Origin: Butyrivibrio sp.
Lineage (GTDB): Bacteria; Bacillota; Clostridia; Lachnospirales; Lachnospiraceae
DNA: 49,520 nucleotides
Direction: 5' to 3'
Assembly: GCA_017446685.1 (NCBI GenBank)
Contig: JAFSQI010000031.1
Location: 1 to 49,520 of the forward strand
Shown here piece after piece: positions 18,695 through 27,095 of the stretch. The position numbers and the translations under genes were made by a program. The notes under the pieces were generated by a model. It was not told the DNA's origin. It worked only from the letters and a program-made list of their open reading frames with translations, and did not search any database. Every line of letters starts with the position of its first letter. Position 1 is the stretch's first letter.

Positions 18695-18964
18695 ATGTTC
18701 AGATTGTGGGTAAAACTGATAAATGATAATCATTTATTAAAAGATATAGTTGTGTGTGATGACACAACGGATACCAGAACGCATAAAGTAATGAATGCCA
18801 TAGAAAAAGCCTGCTATGAGCTTGATCTTCCAAAGCCAATATGGCTTGATAATGTTGTGAAAGATTTTCAGCTTCATGCCAAGTGCAGATTCAGTCGGGA
18901 TTCTTTTATTGAAGATGTAGACTTTGATTATATGGAAATTCAGGTAATTGAAGAGGATTATTAG
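18695..18964 (+). CDS. Small conserved Lachnospiraceae-type protein, 5' end probably frameshifted
   Basis: Read from ATG 18695 the product is 89 aa and acidic (ends in IQVIEEDY), with a conserved-looking core DTRTHKVMNAIEKACYELDL, then PIWLDN and an acidic FDYMEIQ tail. I recall small Lachnospiraceae proteins with this core that begin like M-x-LYV. Here that beginning (MELYVQIVGKTDK) is encoded from ATG 18685 in another frame and stops at TGA 18724-18726, while the core continues after a +1 shift (..DNHLLKD..). No good ribosome binding site precedes 18695. So either 18695 is a replacement start, or a one-base insertion in or near the AAA at 18721-18723 broke the gene, or it is a sequencing error. 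No domain or function can be named. Confidence 0.6.
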   Translation: MFRLWVKLINDNHLLKDIVVCDDTTDTRTHKVMNAIEKACYELDLPKPIWLDNVVKDFQLHAKCRFSRDSFIEDVDFDYMEIQVIEEDY

Positions 18965-19121
18965 TCTTTTTTGAGAAAAAAAACTATAAACGAAAAGAAA
19001 AAAATAAGAAAACAAAAAGTAGAAACAAATATATTATTTTTTTATAATAAATAAAACACAATTCCGTCACAGAATGAAACTATACTAAAGCCATAAATTC
19101 AGAAAGGATGAGGTATATATC

Positions 19122-20780
19122 ATGTACGAAGATGATAATTACGACAAAAATGGTGTAGGTTACAACTCATATTCAAATGGAAGTGGCACTGGAAGTTCTT
19201 ATACGAATAATCAAAATAGTAATGGAAATTCATATTCCAATTATAATAACAACAATTATTCATATCCTTATGGAAGCGGTCAACAGAATAATTCATACAA
19301 TTACAACAATAACCGCTATTCCTACAATCCGAATGGACAGGCGCAGAGCAACGGATATCAGAACAATGCTTATTCACAGAATCAGCAGGGTTATGGAACA
19401 TATCAGTACACAACAGCAAATGACGCAGCTCCTGTAAAAAAGAAAAATACAGCAGCAAAAGTTGTCGCAGCAGTTGTTATATTGGCATTCCTTGTTGTTG
19501 GCATAGGAGCTTCTTATTATACAATTTCAAACAAAAAGCTGGCAGCAGACATAGGAACACAGGTTGCAGAATCAGAAGATACTCAGGATACAACTACAGA
19601 TACAGAAGTTGAGTCTACAGATACTACAGTAAAGACAACAACCGTTTCTGCTGAGACAAAGGCTGTAGTTACAGACGTTACAGCAGTAGTTTCAGAAGTA
19701 ATGCCTGCTATGGTTATTATTCATAACAACTATACAGCATCTGCAAGTTATTTTGGATATACACAGACACAGGAAGCAACAGCATCAGGCAGTGGAATCA
19801 TTGTAGCGCAGAATGATTCAGAACTTCTTATCGCAACTAACTATCACGTAATAGAAGGTGCAGATACTCTTGAAGTTATCTTTGACGATGATACAACTGT
19901 TGAAGCTTATGTAAAAGGAACCAATTCAGACATGGATCTTGCTGTTATAGCAGTTCTTATGGATGACCTCACAGAAGATACACTTTCCAGTATCAAGGTT
20001 GCAACACTTGGAGACAGTGATGCTCTTACACTTGGTGAACCTGCAATAGCAATTGGTAATGCTCTTGGATATGGACAGTCAGTTACAACTGGAGTTATCT
20101 CAGCTCTTAATCGTGAAGTAGAACTTGATGACGGAACAACAAGAGAATTTATCCAGACAGATGCAGCTATTAACCCTGGTAACTCAGGTGGTGCTCTTCT
20201 TAACCTTCAGGGTGAAGTAATAGGAATTAACTCCAACAAGATTGGTGGAGATACAGTAGAAGGTATGGGATATGCAATTCCGATTTCCGCAGCAAAGCCT
20301 ATTATCGATGAACTTATGAATGAAGCTACAAAGATAAAGGTATCTGATGAAGAAAGAGGCTATATCGGAATTTCAGGAGTAAGTGTTACTACAGATGTAT
20401 CTCAGGTATATGGACTTCCACAGGGCGTATATATTGCAGAGGTTACAGCCGGCGGCGGAGCTGAGGCAGCAGGACTTGAAAAAGGTGATGTTATTGTAAG
20501 TTTTGATGGTCAGGAAATTACATCAATGGACGACCTTCAGACAAGACTTCAGTACTATGCTCAGGGAACTACAGTTACACTTACAGTAATGAGACAGAAC
20601 GGTTCAGAGTATACAGAATACACATATGATGTTACACTTGGAGGAGCAACAACCACAACCGGTGGAGAAGATTCCAATGCGGCTGAGGATGAGACTGCTA
20701 ATCAGTATGATGGAAGGCAGGCTCCTGCAATGCCCGAAGATAAGAATAACGGTAATTCTTCAAATCAGGGCGGACACTAA
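19122..20780 (+). CDS. HtrA/DegP-like membrane-anchored serine protease with PDZ domain
   Basis: A 552-aa envelope quality-control protease. It begins with a cytoplasmic Asn/Tyr/Ser/Gln-rich low-complexity region (about 1-105), then one membrane helix (about 110-132), a Thr/Glu/Asp-rich linker, and a trypsin-like domain with the complete triad H242 (ATNYHVIEG), D272 (SDMDLAVI) and S355 (NPGNSGGAL). A single PDZ domain (about 410-500, GYIGISGV and GLEKGDVIVSFDG) follows, with a polar tail. AAGGATGAGG lies upstream of ATG 19122. It is near clpX, making a two-gene proteolysis neighbourhood on the same strand. The long Asn-rich N-terminus is unusual; the rest is a standard HtrA. Confidence 0.93.
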   Translation: MYEDDNYDKNGVGYNSYSNGSGTGSSYTNNQNSNGNSYSNYNNNNYSYPYGSGQQNNSYNYNNNRYSYNPNGQAQSNGYQNNAYSQNQQGYGTYQYTTANDAAPVKKKNTAAKVVAAVVILAFLVVGIGASYYTISNKKLAADIGTQVAESEDTQDTTTDTEVESTDTTVKTTTVSAETKAVVTDVTAVVSEVMPAMVIIHNNYTASASYFGYTQTQEATASGSGIIVAQNDSELLIATNYHVIEGADTLEVIFDDDTTVEAYVKGTNSDMDLAVIAVLMDDLTEDTLSSIKVATLGDSDALTLGEPAIAIGNALGYGQSVTTGVISALNREVELDDGTTREFIQTDAAINPGNSGGALLNLQGEVIGINSNKIGGDTVEGMGYAIPISAAKPIIDELMNEATKIKVSDEERGYIGISGVSVTTDVSQVYGLPQGVYIAEVTAGGGAEAAGLEKGDVIVSFDGQEITSMDDLQTRLQYYAQGTTVTLTVMRQNGSEYTEYTYDVTLGGATTTTGGEDSNAAEDETANQYDGRQAPAMPEDKNNGNSSNQGGH

Positions 20781-20797
20781 ATAAACTGTTTTACGAG

Positions 20798-20842
20798 GTT
20801 GTTGTCATTAGTCTAAATGGCAACAACTTTGTACTATTTTTT
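20798..20842 (+). terminator. Terminator-like hairpin between htrA-like gene and clpX
   Basis: GTTGTTGTCATT (20798-20809) pairs with AATGGCAACAAC (20816-20827) with one T-G pair. T-rich sequence with six T follows. It is only about 12 nt before clpX starts, so partial read-through or attenuation is possible. Confidence 0.65.
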
Positions 20843-20853
20843 AGGGAGAGCGA

Positions 20854-22428
20854 ATGGCAGAAAACAGAAACGACGAATTTGATTTCAGAGAAGTCACAGA
20901 TGATGAGAGAGTTGATATCAAAGATTCCGGCGAAAAGAGTAATGGAACAGATAACATTACAGTGGAAAAAAATGATGTAAATACTGATAACCACGAATCA
21001 GATAATACAAAGAGCGAATATGAAGATGTCTGCTTTGTGTGCAGAAGACCGGAAAGCAAAGCTGGAAAGATGTTCCATCTTCCCAACAATATTTGTATTT
21101 GTGATGACTGTATGCACAAAACAATGGATGCAGTCAGCCAGTTCGATTATCAGAATATGTTGAATAATCCAACTCTCATGAACGAGCTCAATAAAAATAC
21201 CGGAGGATTTCCCAATATGGGATTTTTTAACATGGGAGATCCTACAAACGGTGGATTTAACATGGGCGGAGGCATTCCAAACACACAGAAGATAAAGAAA
21301 AAAAGTGAAAAAGGCGCAAAGCCGGCTTTTGATATAAAAAATATTCCTGCGCCTCATAAGATTAAGGCAAAGCTGGATGAATATGTTATCGGGCAGGATC
21401 AGGCAAAGAAGGTAATGTCAGTTGCTGTTTACAACCATTACAAGAGAGTTGCAACTGATACTATGGATGACATAGAAATTGAGAAATCAAATATCCTTCT
21501 TCTTGGACCTACAGGAAGCGGAAAGACATATCTTGTAAAGACTCTTGCAAGGCTTCTTGACGTGCCGCTTGCAATTGCTGATGCAACCTCTCTTACTGAG
21601 GCTGGTTATATCGGTGATGATATAGAGAGCGTAGTTAGTAAGCTTCTTGCAGCAGCCGGCAATGATGTTGAAAAGACTGAGCATGGTATTATTTTCATTG
21701 ACGAGATAGATAAAATTGCCAAGAAAAAGAATACTACATCAAGAGACGTAAGTGGCGAATCTGTTCAGCAGGGAATGTTAAAGCTCCTTGAAGGTTCCAA
21801 TGTGGAAGTACCTGTAGGAGCCGGAAGCAAGAATGCAATGGTTCCCCTTGCTACAGTTAATACCAGGAATATACTCTTTATCTGTGGCGGTGCATTCCCG
21901 GATCTTGAAGAAATAATTACACAAAGACTCAATAAGCAGACTTCAATAGGCTTTGATGCTGACCTCAAGGATAAATACGAAGATGACCCCAATATTCTTA
22001 CAAACGTAACGGTAGAAGATCTGAAGAAATTCGGAATGATACCTGAGTTTTTGGGACGACTTCCTATTATTTGTTCACTTCAGGCGCTCACCAAGGATAT
22101 GCTTATTAAGATTTTAAAGGAGCCGAAGAATGCTATTTTGAAGCAGTATCAAAAGCTTCTTGCTTTGGATGAAGTTGATCTTCGCTTCGATGATTCTGCA
22201 CTTGAAGCTATAGCAGATAAGGCTTTGGAAAAAGATACAGGTGCAAGAGCTCTTCGAGCTATCATTGAGGAATTTATGCTTGATATCATGTACGAGATTC
22301 CAAAGGATGAAAATATCGGAAGAGTTACTATTACAAGAGATTATATAGAAGGAAAGGCTTCACCTCTTATTGAAATACGTGGAGATGTTCAGCCAAAGCT
22401 TACAGGGACTGTTGCAGAACAGGCGTAA
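20854..22428 (+). CDS. clpX: ATP-dependent Clp protease ATP-binding subunit ClpX, extended N-terminus
   Basis: A 524-aa AAA+ unfoldase that feeds proteins to ClpP; usual ClpX is about 420 aa. Extra length comes from an acidic N-terminal extension (about 1-55) and a Gly/Asn/Met/Phe-rich linker (about 105-155). Between them is a zinc finger with C60/C63 and C83/C86. The AAA+ core has Walker A GPTGSGKT (218-225), Walker B IIFIDEID (D283, E284) and sensor GARALR. The IGF loop that docks to ClpP (TSIGFDAD) is present, so partnership with ClpP is expected. Neither clpP nor tig is adjacent, so this may be a relocated or second ClpX. A terminator follows. Confidence 0.93.
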   Translation: MAENRNDEFDFREVTDDERVDIKDSGEKSNGTDNITVEKNDVNTDNHESDNTKSEYEDVCFVCRRPESKAGKMFHLPNNICICDDCMHKTMDAVSQFDYQNMLNNPTLMNELNKNTGGFPNMGFFNMGDPTNGGFNMGGGIPNTQKIKKKSEKGAKPAFDIKNIPAPHKIKAKLDEYVIGQDQAKKVMSVAVYNHYKRVATDTMDDIEIEKSNILLLGPTGSGKTYLVKTLARLLDVPLAIADATSLTEAGYIGDDIESVVSKLLAAAGNDVEKTEHGIIFIDEIDKIAKKKNTTSRDVSGESVQQGMLKLLEGSNVEVPVGAGSKNAMVPLATVNTRNILFICGGAFPDLEEIITQRLNKQTSIGFDADLKDKYEDDPNILTNVTVEDLKKFGMIPEFLGRLPIICSLQALTKDMLIKILKEPKNAILKQYQKLLALDEVDLRFDDSALEAIADKALEKDTGARALRAIIEEFMLDIMYEIPKDENIGRVTITRDYIEGKASPLIEIRGDVQPKLTGTVAEQA

Positions 22429-22463
22429 GTAATTCCAAAACGATTTGATTTCATGGTAAATGT

Positions 22464-22511
22464 AAAAAATGTGCATAGTTCACAGTATTTTGTGGACTAC
22501 GCACATTTTTA
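22464..22511. terminator. Terminator after clpX, shared with convergent carbamate kinase
   Basis: AAAAATGTGC pairs with GCACATTTTT and encloses a second stem (TAGTTCACA/TGTGGACTA), giving a long hairpin with A and T runs outside. Confidence 0.88.
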
Positions 22512-22531
22512 TTTAAAAAGTACTCACTTTT

Positions 22532-23470
22532 TTACTCGAATGAAATGAATGTACCGGCTTTTCCCTTAAGTGCATCACTAACTGATGAAAGTGAAGTGAT
22601 AAGAACTGAGCCGTTATGGTTGGCTTCAAGGAACTGTATAGCTGCCTCAATCTTAGGAAGCATATCAACTTCACCGAATTCACCTGCTTCGATGTATTTC
22701 TTGGCATCTGAAATGGTCATTTTACTGATCGGTTCCTGATCTTCCTTCTCAAAATTTTTGTATACACAAGGAACTGAAGTTAAAATGATAAGTCTGTCAG
22801 ACATAAGGTCTGCTGCGAGCTTACCGGCAATTGAATCCTTTTCAATTACTGCGGAAGCGCCCTTTAATACATGACCCTGCTGGATTACAGGAATACCGCC
22901 ACCACCACAGGCTATTACTATCTGACCTGCATCTACAAGTGCCTTGATGGCATCAATCTCTACTATGTCAATTGGCTTTGGAGCAGCGATAATTCTGCGA
23001 TATCCTTTGCCCGGATATTCTTCTACGAAGTTTCCTTTTTTGATTTCGATGTCAGCATCCTCTTTTGACATGAAACGTCCGATTGCTTTGGTAGGAGAAT
23101 AGAAAGCTTCATCGTAAGGATCAACAGTTACCTGAGTTAAAATAGTGCTGACCGGCTTGGAAATTCCACGACCTGTAAGCTCAGTCTTTAGGGAATTCTG
23201 AATATCATATCCTACATATCCCTGGCTCATGGCGCTGCACACGCACATGGGAGCGGCTGTATAATCTATATAAATTCTGTGGAGCTCAGTCATAGCCTTG
23301 TGAATCATGCTGACCTGCGGACCGTTGCTATGGGTTATTGTAAGCTGATAACCTGCTTCCACCAAATCTGCAAGAGCTTTAGCTGTGACTTTTGTTGCAT
23401 TCATCTGTTCATTGGTGTTGACGCCAAGGGCTTCGTGGCCAAGTGAAACAACTGCTTTTAAATTGTCCAT
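22532..23470 (-). CDS. arcC: Carbamate kinase
   Basis: A 312-aa amino acid kinase-fold enzyme converting carbamoyl phosphate and ADP to ATP, ammonia and CO2 (or the reverse). The family motifs HSNGPQV, YDEAFY, KPIDIVEIDAI, IACGGGGIPV and AVIEKDSIAG (with the active Lys-Asp pair) are present. The N-terminal phosphate-binding motif is LGHEALG rather than the textbook LGGNAL; I recall LGHxALG in other clostridial members, so this is probably a subfamily trait. GGAG is 5 nt before the ATG. There is no arginine deiminase nearby; argF at 46 kb is a separate transcript. A role in carbamoyl phosphate from arginine or purine breakdown is possible. Divergent from the MATE gene. Confidence 0.88.
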   Translation of the reverse strand: MDNLKAVVSLGHEALGVNTNEQMNATKVTAKALADLVEAGYQLTITHSNGPQVSMIHKAMTELHRIYIDYTAAPMCVCSAMSQGYVGYDIQNSLKTELTGRGISKPVSTILTQVTVDPYDEAFYSPTKAIGRFMSKEDADIEIKKGNFVEEYPGKGYRRIIAAPKPIDIVEIDAIKALVDAGQIVIACGGGGIPVIQQGHVLKGASAVIEKDSIAGKLAADLMSDRLIILTSVPCVYKNFEKEDQEPISKMTISDAKKYIEAGEFGEVDMLPKIEAAIQFLEANHNGSVLITSLSSVSDALKGKAGTFISFE

Positions 23471-23492
23471 TCCATCTCCATTTCTGTAGTTA

Positions 23493-23523
23493 CTTTAGTA
23501 GCATTTTAACTCTGAACAGTAAC
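23493..23523 (-). repeat. Inverted 5' fragment of the 147-bp intergenic element (copy 4)
   Basis: On the minus strand, from 23523 downward, GTTACTGTTCAGA then TTAAAATG and CTACTAA matches the beginning of the element, especially the diverged copy at 16458. Only about 30 nt remain. Confidence 0.5.
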
Positions 23524-23562
23524 GTAGTAACTACTAATTTGCAAATAAAAAATATAGGATTA

Positions 23563-23591
23563 TTGTACAAAATAAATAATAACTTTACAAT
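23563..23591 (+). promoter_or_regulatory. Candidate promoter of the MATE gene, with nearby GTAGTAAC motifs
   Basis: TTGTAC (23563-23568), 17 nt, TACAAT (23586-23591). Around it GTAGTTAC (23486-23493), GTAGT-A-ACTAC (23524-23534) and GTTACTAC (23617-23624) recur, a pattern that could be operators between two divergent genes. Confidence 0.45.
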
Positions 23592-23627
23592 AATAATAAG
23601 CTCAATGTATAACATCGTTACTACTTA

Positions 23628-23660
23628 GTTGTCAGCTGATATATGAGCGAACATAAACTT
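23628..23660 (+). repeat. Short leader repeat, copy B
   Basis: AGTTGTCAGC..ATATATGAGCGAACATAAACT matches 7170-7203 with few changes, and again sits about 25 nt before a start codon. It resembles the 3' end of the 147-bp element. Confidence 0.5.
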
Positions 23661-23684
23661 TTTTTGAAATACGAAGGTAAAAAG

Positions 23685-25040
23685 ATGAGTAATAAATCAA
23701 ATGTTAAAGATCTGACTGTTGGTAATCCAATGGGCCTTATAATGGGATTTGCGCTTTCTCTGTTCTGGGGAATGCTTTTTCAACAGCTATACAACATTAT
23801 TGATACTGCGATTGTCTCTTGGACTTTGGGAAAAGAGGCATACTCTGGAATGGGCTCAACGGGAGCCGTCAACTTTTTGATAATGGGATTTTGTATGGGA
23901 GTGTGCAACGGCTTTGCCATTCCTATAGCTCAGCGTTTTGGGGCAAAAGATTTAAAGAGTATGCGCAGGTTCTATACTCATGCAATCATACTTTGCACAG
24001 TTTTTGCGGCGATAATGACATTTCTTGTAAGTGTTTTCTGCAGGCAGATATTGATTCTTATGAAGACACCGGATTCTCTTTTGGATTATGCTTACAATTA
24101 CATTATCGTAATTTTTTTGGGAATCCCTGTTACCTATATGTACAATCTTCTAGCGGCGACCATAAGAGCACTTGGAGATAGCAAGCATCCTGTGCAGTTT
24201 TTGATAGTCGGTTCAGTTGTAAATATCGTTTTGGATCTTGTTTTTATTATGGTGTTCCATTGGGGGATTTTTGGAGCAGCATTTGCGACAGTTGTGTCAC
24301 AATTTGTAACCGGTATAATGTGTCTTGTCTTTATACTAAAGAAAATAGATATTTTAAAGCTTTCAAAAGAAGACTGGCAACTTGACAGGTCACATTTTCT
24401 TATCCTGTTTAATATGGGAGTCCCTATGGGACTTCAATATTCTATCACTGCTATAGGTAGTGTCATCCTTCAGACTGCGATAAACGGACTTGGAGAAGAT
24501 GCTGTAACGGCTGTTACAACCGGTAGTAAAGTCAGTATGTTTTTCTGTATTCCTTTTGATGCACTCGGATCAACAATGGCAACATACGGCGGACAGAACG
24601 TGGGAGCCAAAAAGCTTGACCATCTTACTGACGGATTAAAGGCCGCAGTTAAAATTGGAAGTATATATTCAGTCATAGCATTTGTGATACTGTATTTCTT
24701 TGGAAGAAATTTTGCTATGATCTTCCTAAATGCCAGCGAGGTTGCCTGTCTCGATAATGCACATCTGTTTTTGATAGTTAACAGTGTGATGTATATTCCG
24801 CTTGCACTTGTAAATATCGTCAGATTCCTTATTCAAGGTATGGGCTACTCAATGTTTGCGATTCTTGCAGGTGTAATGGAGATGATTGGACGAACTCTTG
24901 TTGCAACTTTTTTAGTGCCGAAATTTGGATTTATTGCTATATGTTTCGCAAGTCCTGTGGCGTGGGTAATGGCTGATGCCTTCCTTATTCCGGGATTTTT
25001 CAAGGTGAGAAATCGTTTGCAAAAAATATTTGACGGTTAA
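23685..25040 (+). CDS. MATE-family multidrug/sodium antiporter
   Basis: A 451-aa inner-membrane efflux protein of the MATE family, exporting cationic compounds against Na+ or H+. It has about 12 hydrophobic helices in two halves. Each half shows the MATE pattern: FWGMLFQQLYNIIDTAIV near the N-terminus and NMGVPMGLQYSITAIGS at about residue 245. ATG 23685 with GAAGG 7 nt before it is preferred to ATG 23643, which overlaps a repeated leader motif. Divergent from the carbamate kinase; a terminator follows. Substrates are unknown. No MarR or TetR regulator is adjacent, though repeated motifs between the two genes hint at an operator. Confidence 0.9.
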   Translation: MSNKSNVKDLTVGNPMGLIMGFALSLFWGMLFQQLYNIIDTAIVSWTLGKEAYSGMGSTGAVNFLIMGFCMGVCNGFAIPIAQRFGAKDLKSMRRFYTHAIILCTVFAAIMTFLVSVFCRQILILMKTPDSLLDYAYNYIIVIFLGIPVTYMYNLLAATIRALGDSKHPVQFLIVGSVVNIVLDLVFIMVFHWGIFGAAFATVVSQFVTGIMCLVFILKKIDILKLSKEDWQLDRSHFLILFNMGVPMGLQYSITAIGSVILQTAINGLGEDAVTAVTTGSKVSMFFCIPFDALGSTMATYGGQNVGAKKLDHLTDGLKAAVKIGSIYSVIAFVILYFFGRNFAMIFLNASEVACLDNAHLFLIVNSVMYIPLALVNIVRFLIQGMGYSMFAILAGVMEMIGRTLVATFLVPKFGFIAICFASPVAWVMADAFLIPGFFKVRNRLQKIFDG

Positions 25041-25047
25041 ATAAAAA

Positions 25048-25086
25048 AGGACTAATGCACTAGAGTCTTGGCATTAGTCTTCTTTT
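25048..25086 (+). terminator. Terminator after the MATE gene
   Basis: GACTAATGC (25050-25058) pairs with GCATTAGTC (25071-25079), followed by TTCTTTT. Confidence 0.8.
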
Positions 25087-25135
25087 ATAGATGCGCACTT
25101 TCGATAGATGTACTTGTTGCAAAGAAACATTCTTT

Positions 25136-27082
25136 TTATTTTATTGCTTCTGAAAGTGCATGATCCATGTTTGATAACAGACTTGGATCAAGATTTGGAT
25201 TTATTTTTGTAATCTTGCGGTCATAGGTCATAAGACCGTTAACTTCTTCTTCTACATCAGAAACCTGAGTGTATACAGCGCCGGAAAGTCCTTTGGCAAT
25301 AAGTGGCTTTAGGCTGCCGTTTATGAGATTATAGTATGCGACACCAAGTTCATCGATGGTGTCATATTTTTTATAACCGTACACTCTGTCTACGCTGCAA
25401 TGTCCGTCCAGGTGCAGGGTAAATCCGCCGTACTCCGAAACCACAAAGGCTCTGCCTGCTTTATCCGGTTCAACAGAAAGCGGCCTGAAATAATTGTGGA
25501 CACTTCTGAAATCTCCGCTTCCCTCATCAAACCAGCCACTTGCCTGGTCGATTGGCCTTGAGTCATCGAGCTCTCTTGCCATGACTGTGGCACCGGCAGC
25601 ATTGAACTGTCCCCAACCTTCATTAAACAAAACCCAGGTGGCAATGCTGGGAACATTGTACAGATATCTTATTGTATTCTGCATTTCATTAAGCCACTCT
25701 TTTCTACCCTCGGCGGAGCCTCTTGAAAAAGTCTTGTAGGTAGCAGGTCCGTCAGGCATGTGACCAAACACCTTTGGGAAAAGAGTAGGAAGATAGGAAA
25801 CAACAGGCTTGGCATAAGAAGAGCCGCCGCTTACCATGTCCTGCCATACAATCATTCCAAGCTTATCACAGTGATAGTACCATCTTGCAGCCTCAATTTT
25901 GACATGTTTTCTTAGCATATTAAAATGAAGCCTCTTCATCTCGGTTATATCGTAAATGAATGCCTCGTCTGATGGAGCAGTTAACAGACCGTCCGGCCAA
26001 TAGCCCTGATCCAGTACGCCCATAAGAAAGTATGGCTTGTGGTTTAAACAAAATCTGCTTATGCCGGAATTATCTTTTTCAACGGAATAACAGCGCATTG
26101 CAAAATATGAATTTACCTTGTCCTGCGAAGTGGAAACTCTAAGCGGATATAAAAATGGATCTTCCGGACTCCACAGATGAGCATCATCCAAAGTGAATTT
26201 AAAATGGTAATATGACGGAGCAGACGCTGAATGATCCTCTCCTATACTTGGATAGGTGTCTGATGAAAAAGAAAAATCTCCTGTAAAAGCCGAATCAAAA
26301 GAGTCTGATGAAGCCGGAGACTTTACCATCTCATGTCCGGGAATACGCACAGTAACATTTGAAGGTTTATTGGTTGAAACCACTATCGAAACTGTTTTAA
26401 GATCTTCCTCCGGTCTGATGCGAAGTTCTCTAATATATGTATCGGGAACCTCTTCAATCCATACTGTCTGCCAAATTCCGCTCTGAGCAGTGTAGTACAT
26501 ACCTCCACGTTTGAGTGTCTGTTTTCCTCTGCTGTGAAAAGAAGCGTCGCTGGTATCTTTTACTCTGACACTAAGAACATTTTGCGTTAGTTTTTTTCTG
26601 TCTTGTGTATATTTAAGATAATTTGTTATATCGATAGTAAAGGGCAGATATCCACCGCTGTGGCTGCCGATTAAACTAGAGTTTATATATACGTCTGCAA
26701 ATTGATCAACTGCTCCGAAATGAAGAAGAAATCTTGAATCAGGCTTTGAACGCTCAATATCCGGAAGTACTTTTTTGTACCATAGGTACTGATCAGGCTC
26801 CAACCTTCGTTCTACGCCTGATAGAATGGATTCAGGAGAAAAGGGTACTAGTATCTCTCCATCCATTTTTGCCGGAATGGTATCTTTGGATTCTTCGGGA
26901 ACTATGCTGTATTCCCATCTGCCGTTTAGATTGATGTAGCTGTCTCTTTGAAACTGTGGACGGGGATACTCTTTTAAAATATTGTTCTCGTCAAGATTTT
27001 CTCCCCACTTGGTATAAAGTCTGTTTAATATATCATCTTCATGAGACTTATCGATAGCACGAATTGCATCAATTAAATCCAT
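25136..27082 (-). CDS. Glycoside hydrolase family 2 enzyme (beta-galactosidase-like)
   Basis: A 648-aa retaining glycosidase of GH2 with no signal peptide, so probably cytoplasmic. It has an N-terminal sugar-binding jelly-roll domain (PRPQFQRDSYINLNGRWEYS at about 38-57, WYKKVLPD), an immunoglobulin-like domain, and a TIM barrel. The acid/base E488 lies in LFNEGWGQF and the nucleophile E550 in VVSEYGGF. It is shorter than LacZ (about 1020 aa) and lacks the C-terminal domain, fitting the compact GH2 group. AAGGAAGGA is 6 nt before ATG 27082. Its gene is the last of a tight minus-strand cluster, 13 nt after the DUF975 gene. Substrate (beta-galactoside, beta-glucuronide or other) is undetermined. 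Confidence 0.88.
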   Translation of the reverse strand: MDLIDAIRAIDKSHEDDILNRLYTKWGENLDENNILKEYPRPQFQRDSYINLNGRWEYSIVPEESKDTIPAKMDGEILVPFSPESILSGVERRLEPDQYLWYKKVLPDIERSKPDSRFLLHFGAVDQFADVYINSSLIGSHSGGYLPFTIDITNYLKYTQDRKKLTQNVLSVRVKDTSDASFHSRGKQTLKRGGMYYTAQSGIWQTVWIEEVPDTYIRELRIRPEEDLKTVSIVVSTNKPSNVTVRIPGHEMVKSPASSDSFDSAFTGDFSFSSDTYPSIGEDHSASAPSYYHFKFTLDDAHLWSPEDPFLYPLRVSTSQDKVNSYFAMRCYSVEKDNSGISRFCLNHKPYFLMGVLDQGYWPDGLLTAPSDEAFIYDITEMKRLHFNMLRKHVKIEAARWYYHCDKLGMIVWQDMVSGGSSYAKPVVSYLPTLFPKVFGHMPDGPATYKTFSRGSAEGRKEWLNEMQNTIRYLYNVPSIATWVLFNEGWGQFNAAGATVMARELDDSRPIDQASGWFDEGSGDFRSVHNYFRPLSVEPDKAGRAFVVSEYGGFTLHLDGHCSVDRVYGYKKYDTIDELGVAYYNLINGSLKPLIAKGLSGAVYTQVSDVEEEVNGLMTYDRKITKINPNLDPSLLSNMDHALSEAIK

Positions 27083-27095
27083 AAATATTCCTTCC

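Noticed and set aside
19122-19380. Asn/Tyr-rich repeats as a CRISPR or tandem DNA repeat
   Set aside because: The DNA has no regular unit or spacers; it is only biased codon composition.
22532-23470. Part of an arginine deiminase operon
   Set aside because: No arcA or transporter is adjacent; argF is 23 kb away in an anabolic-looking array.
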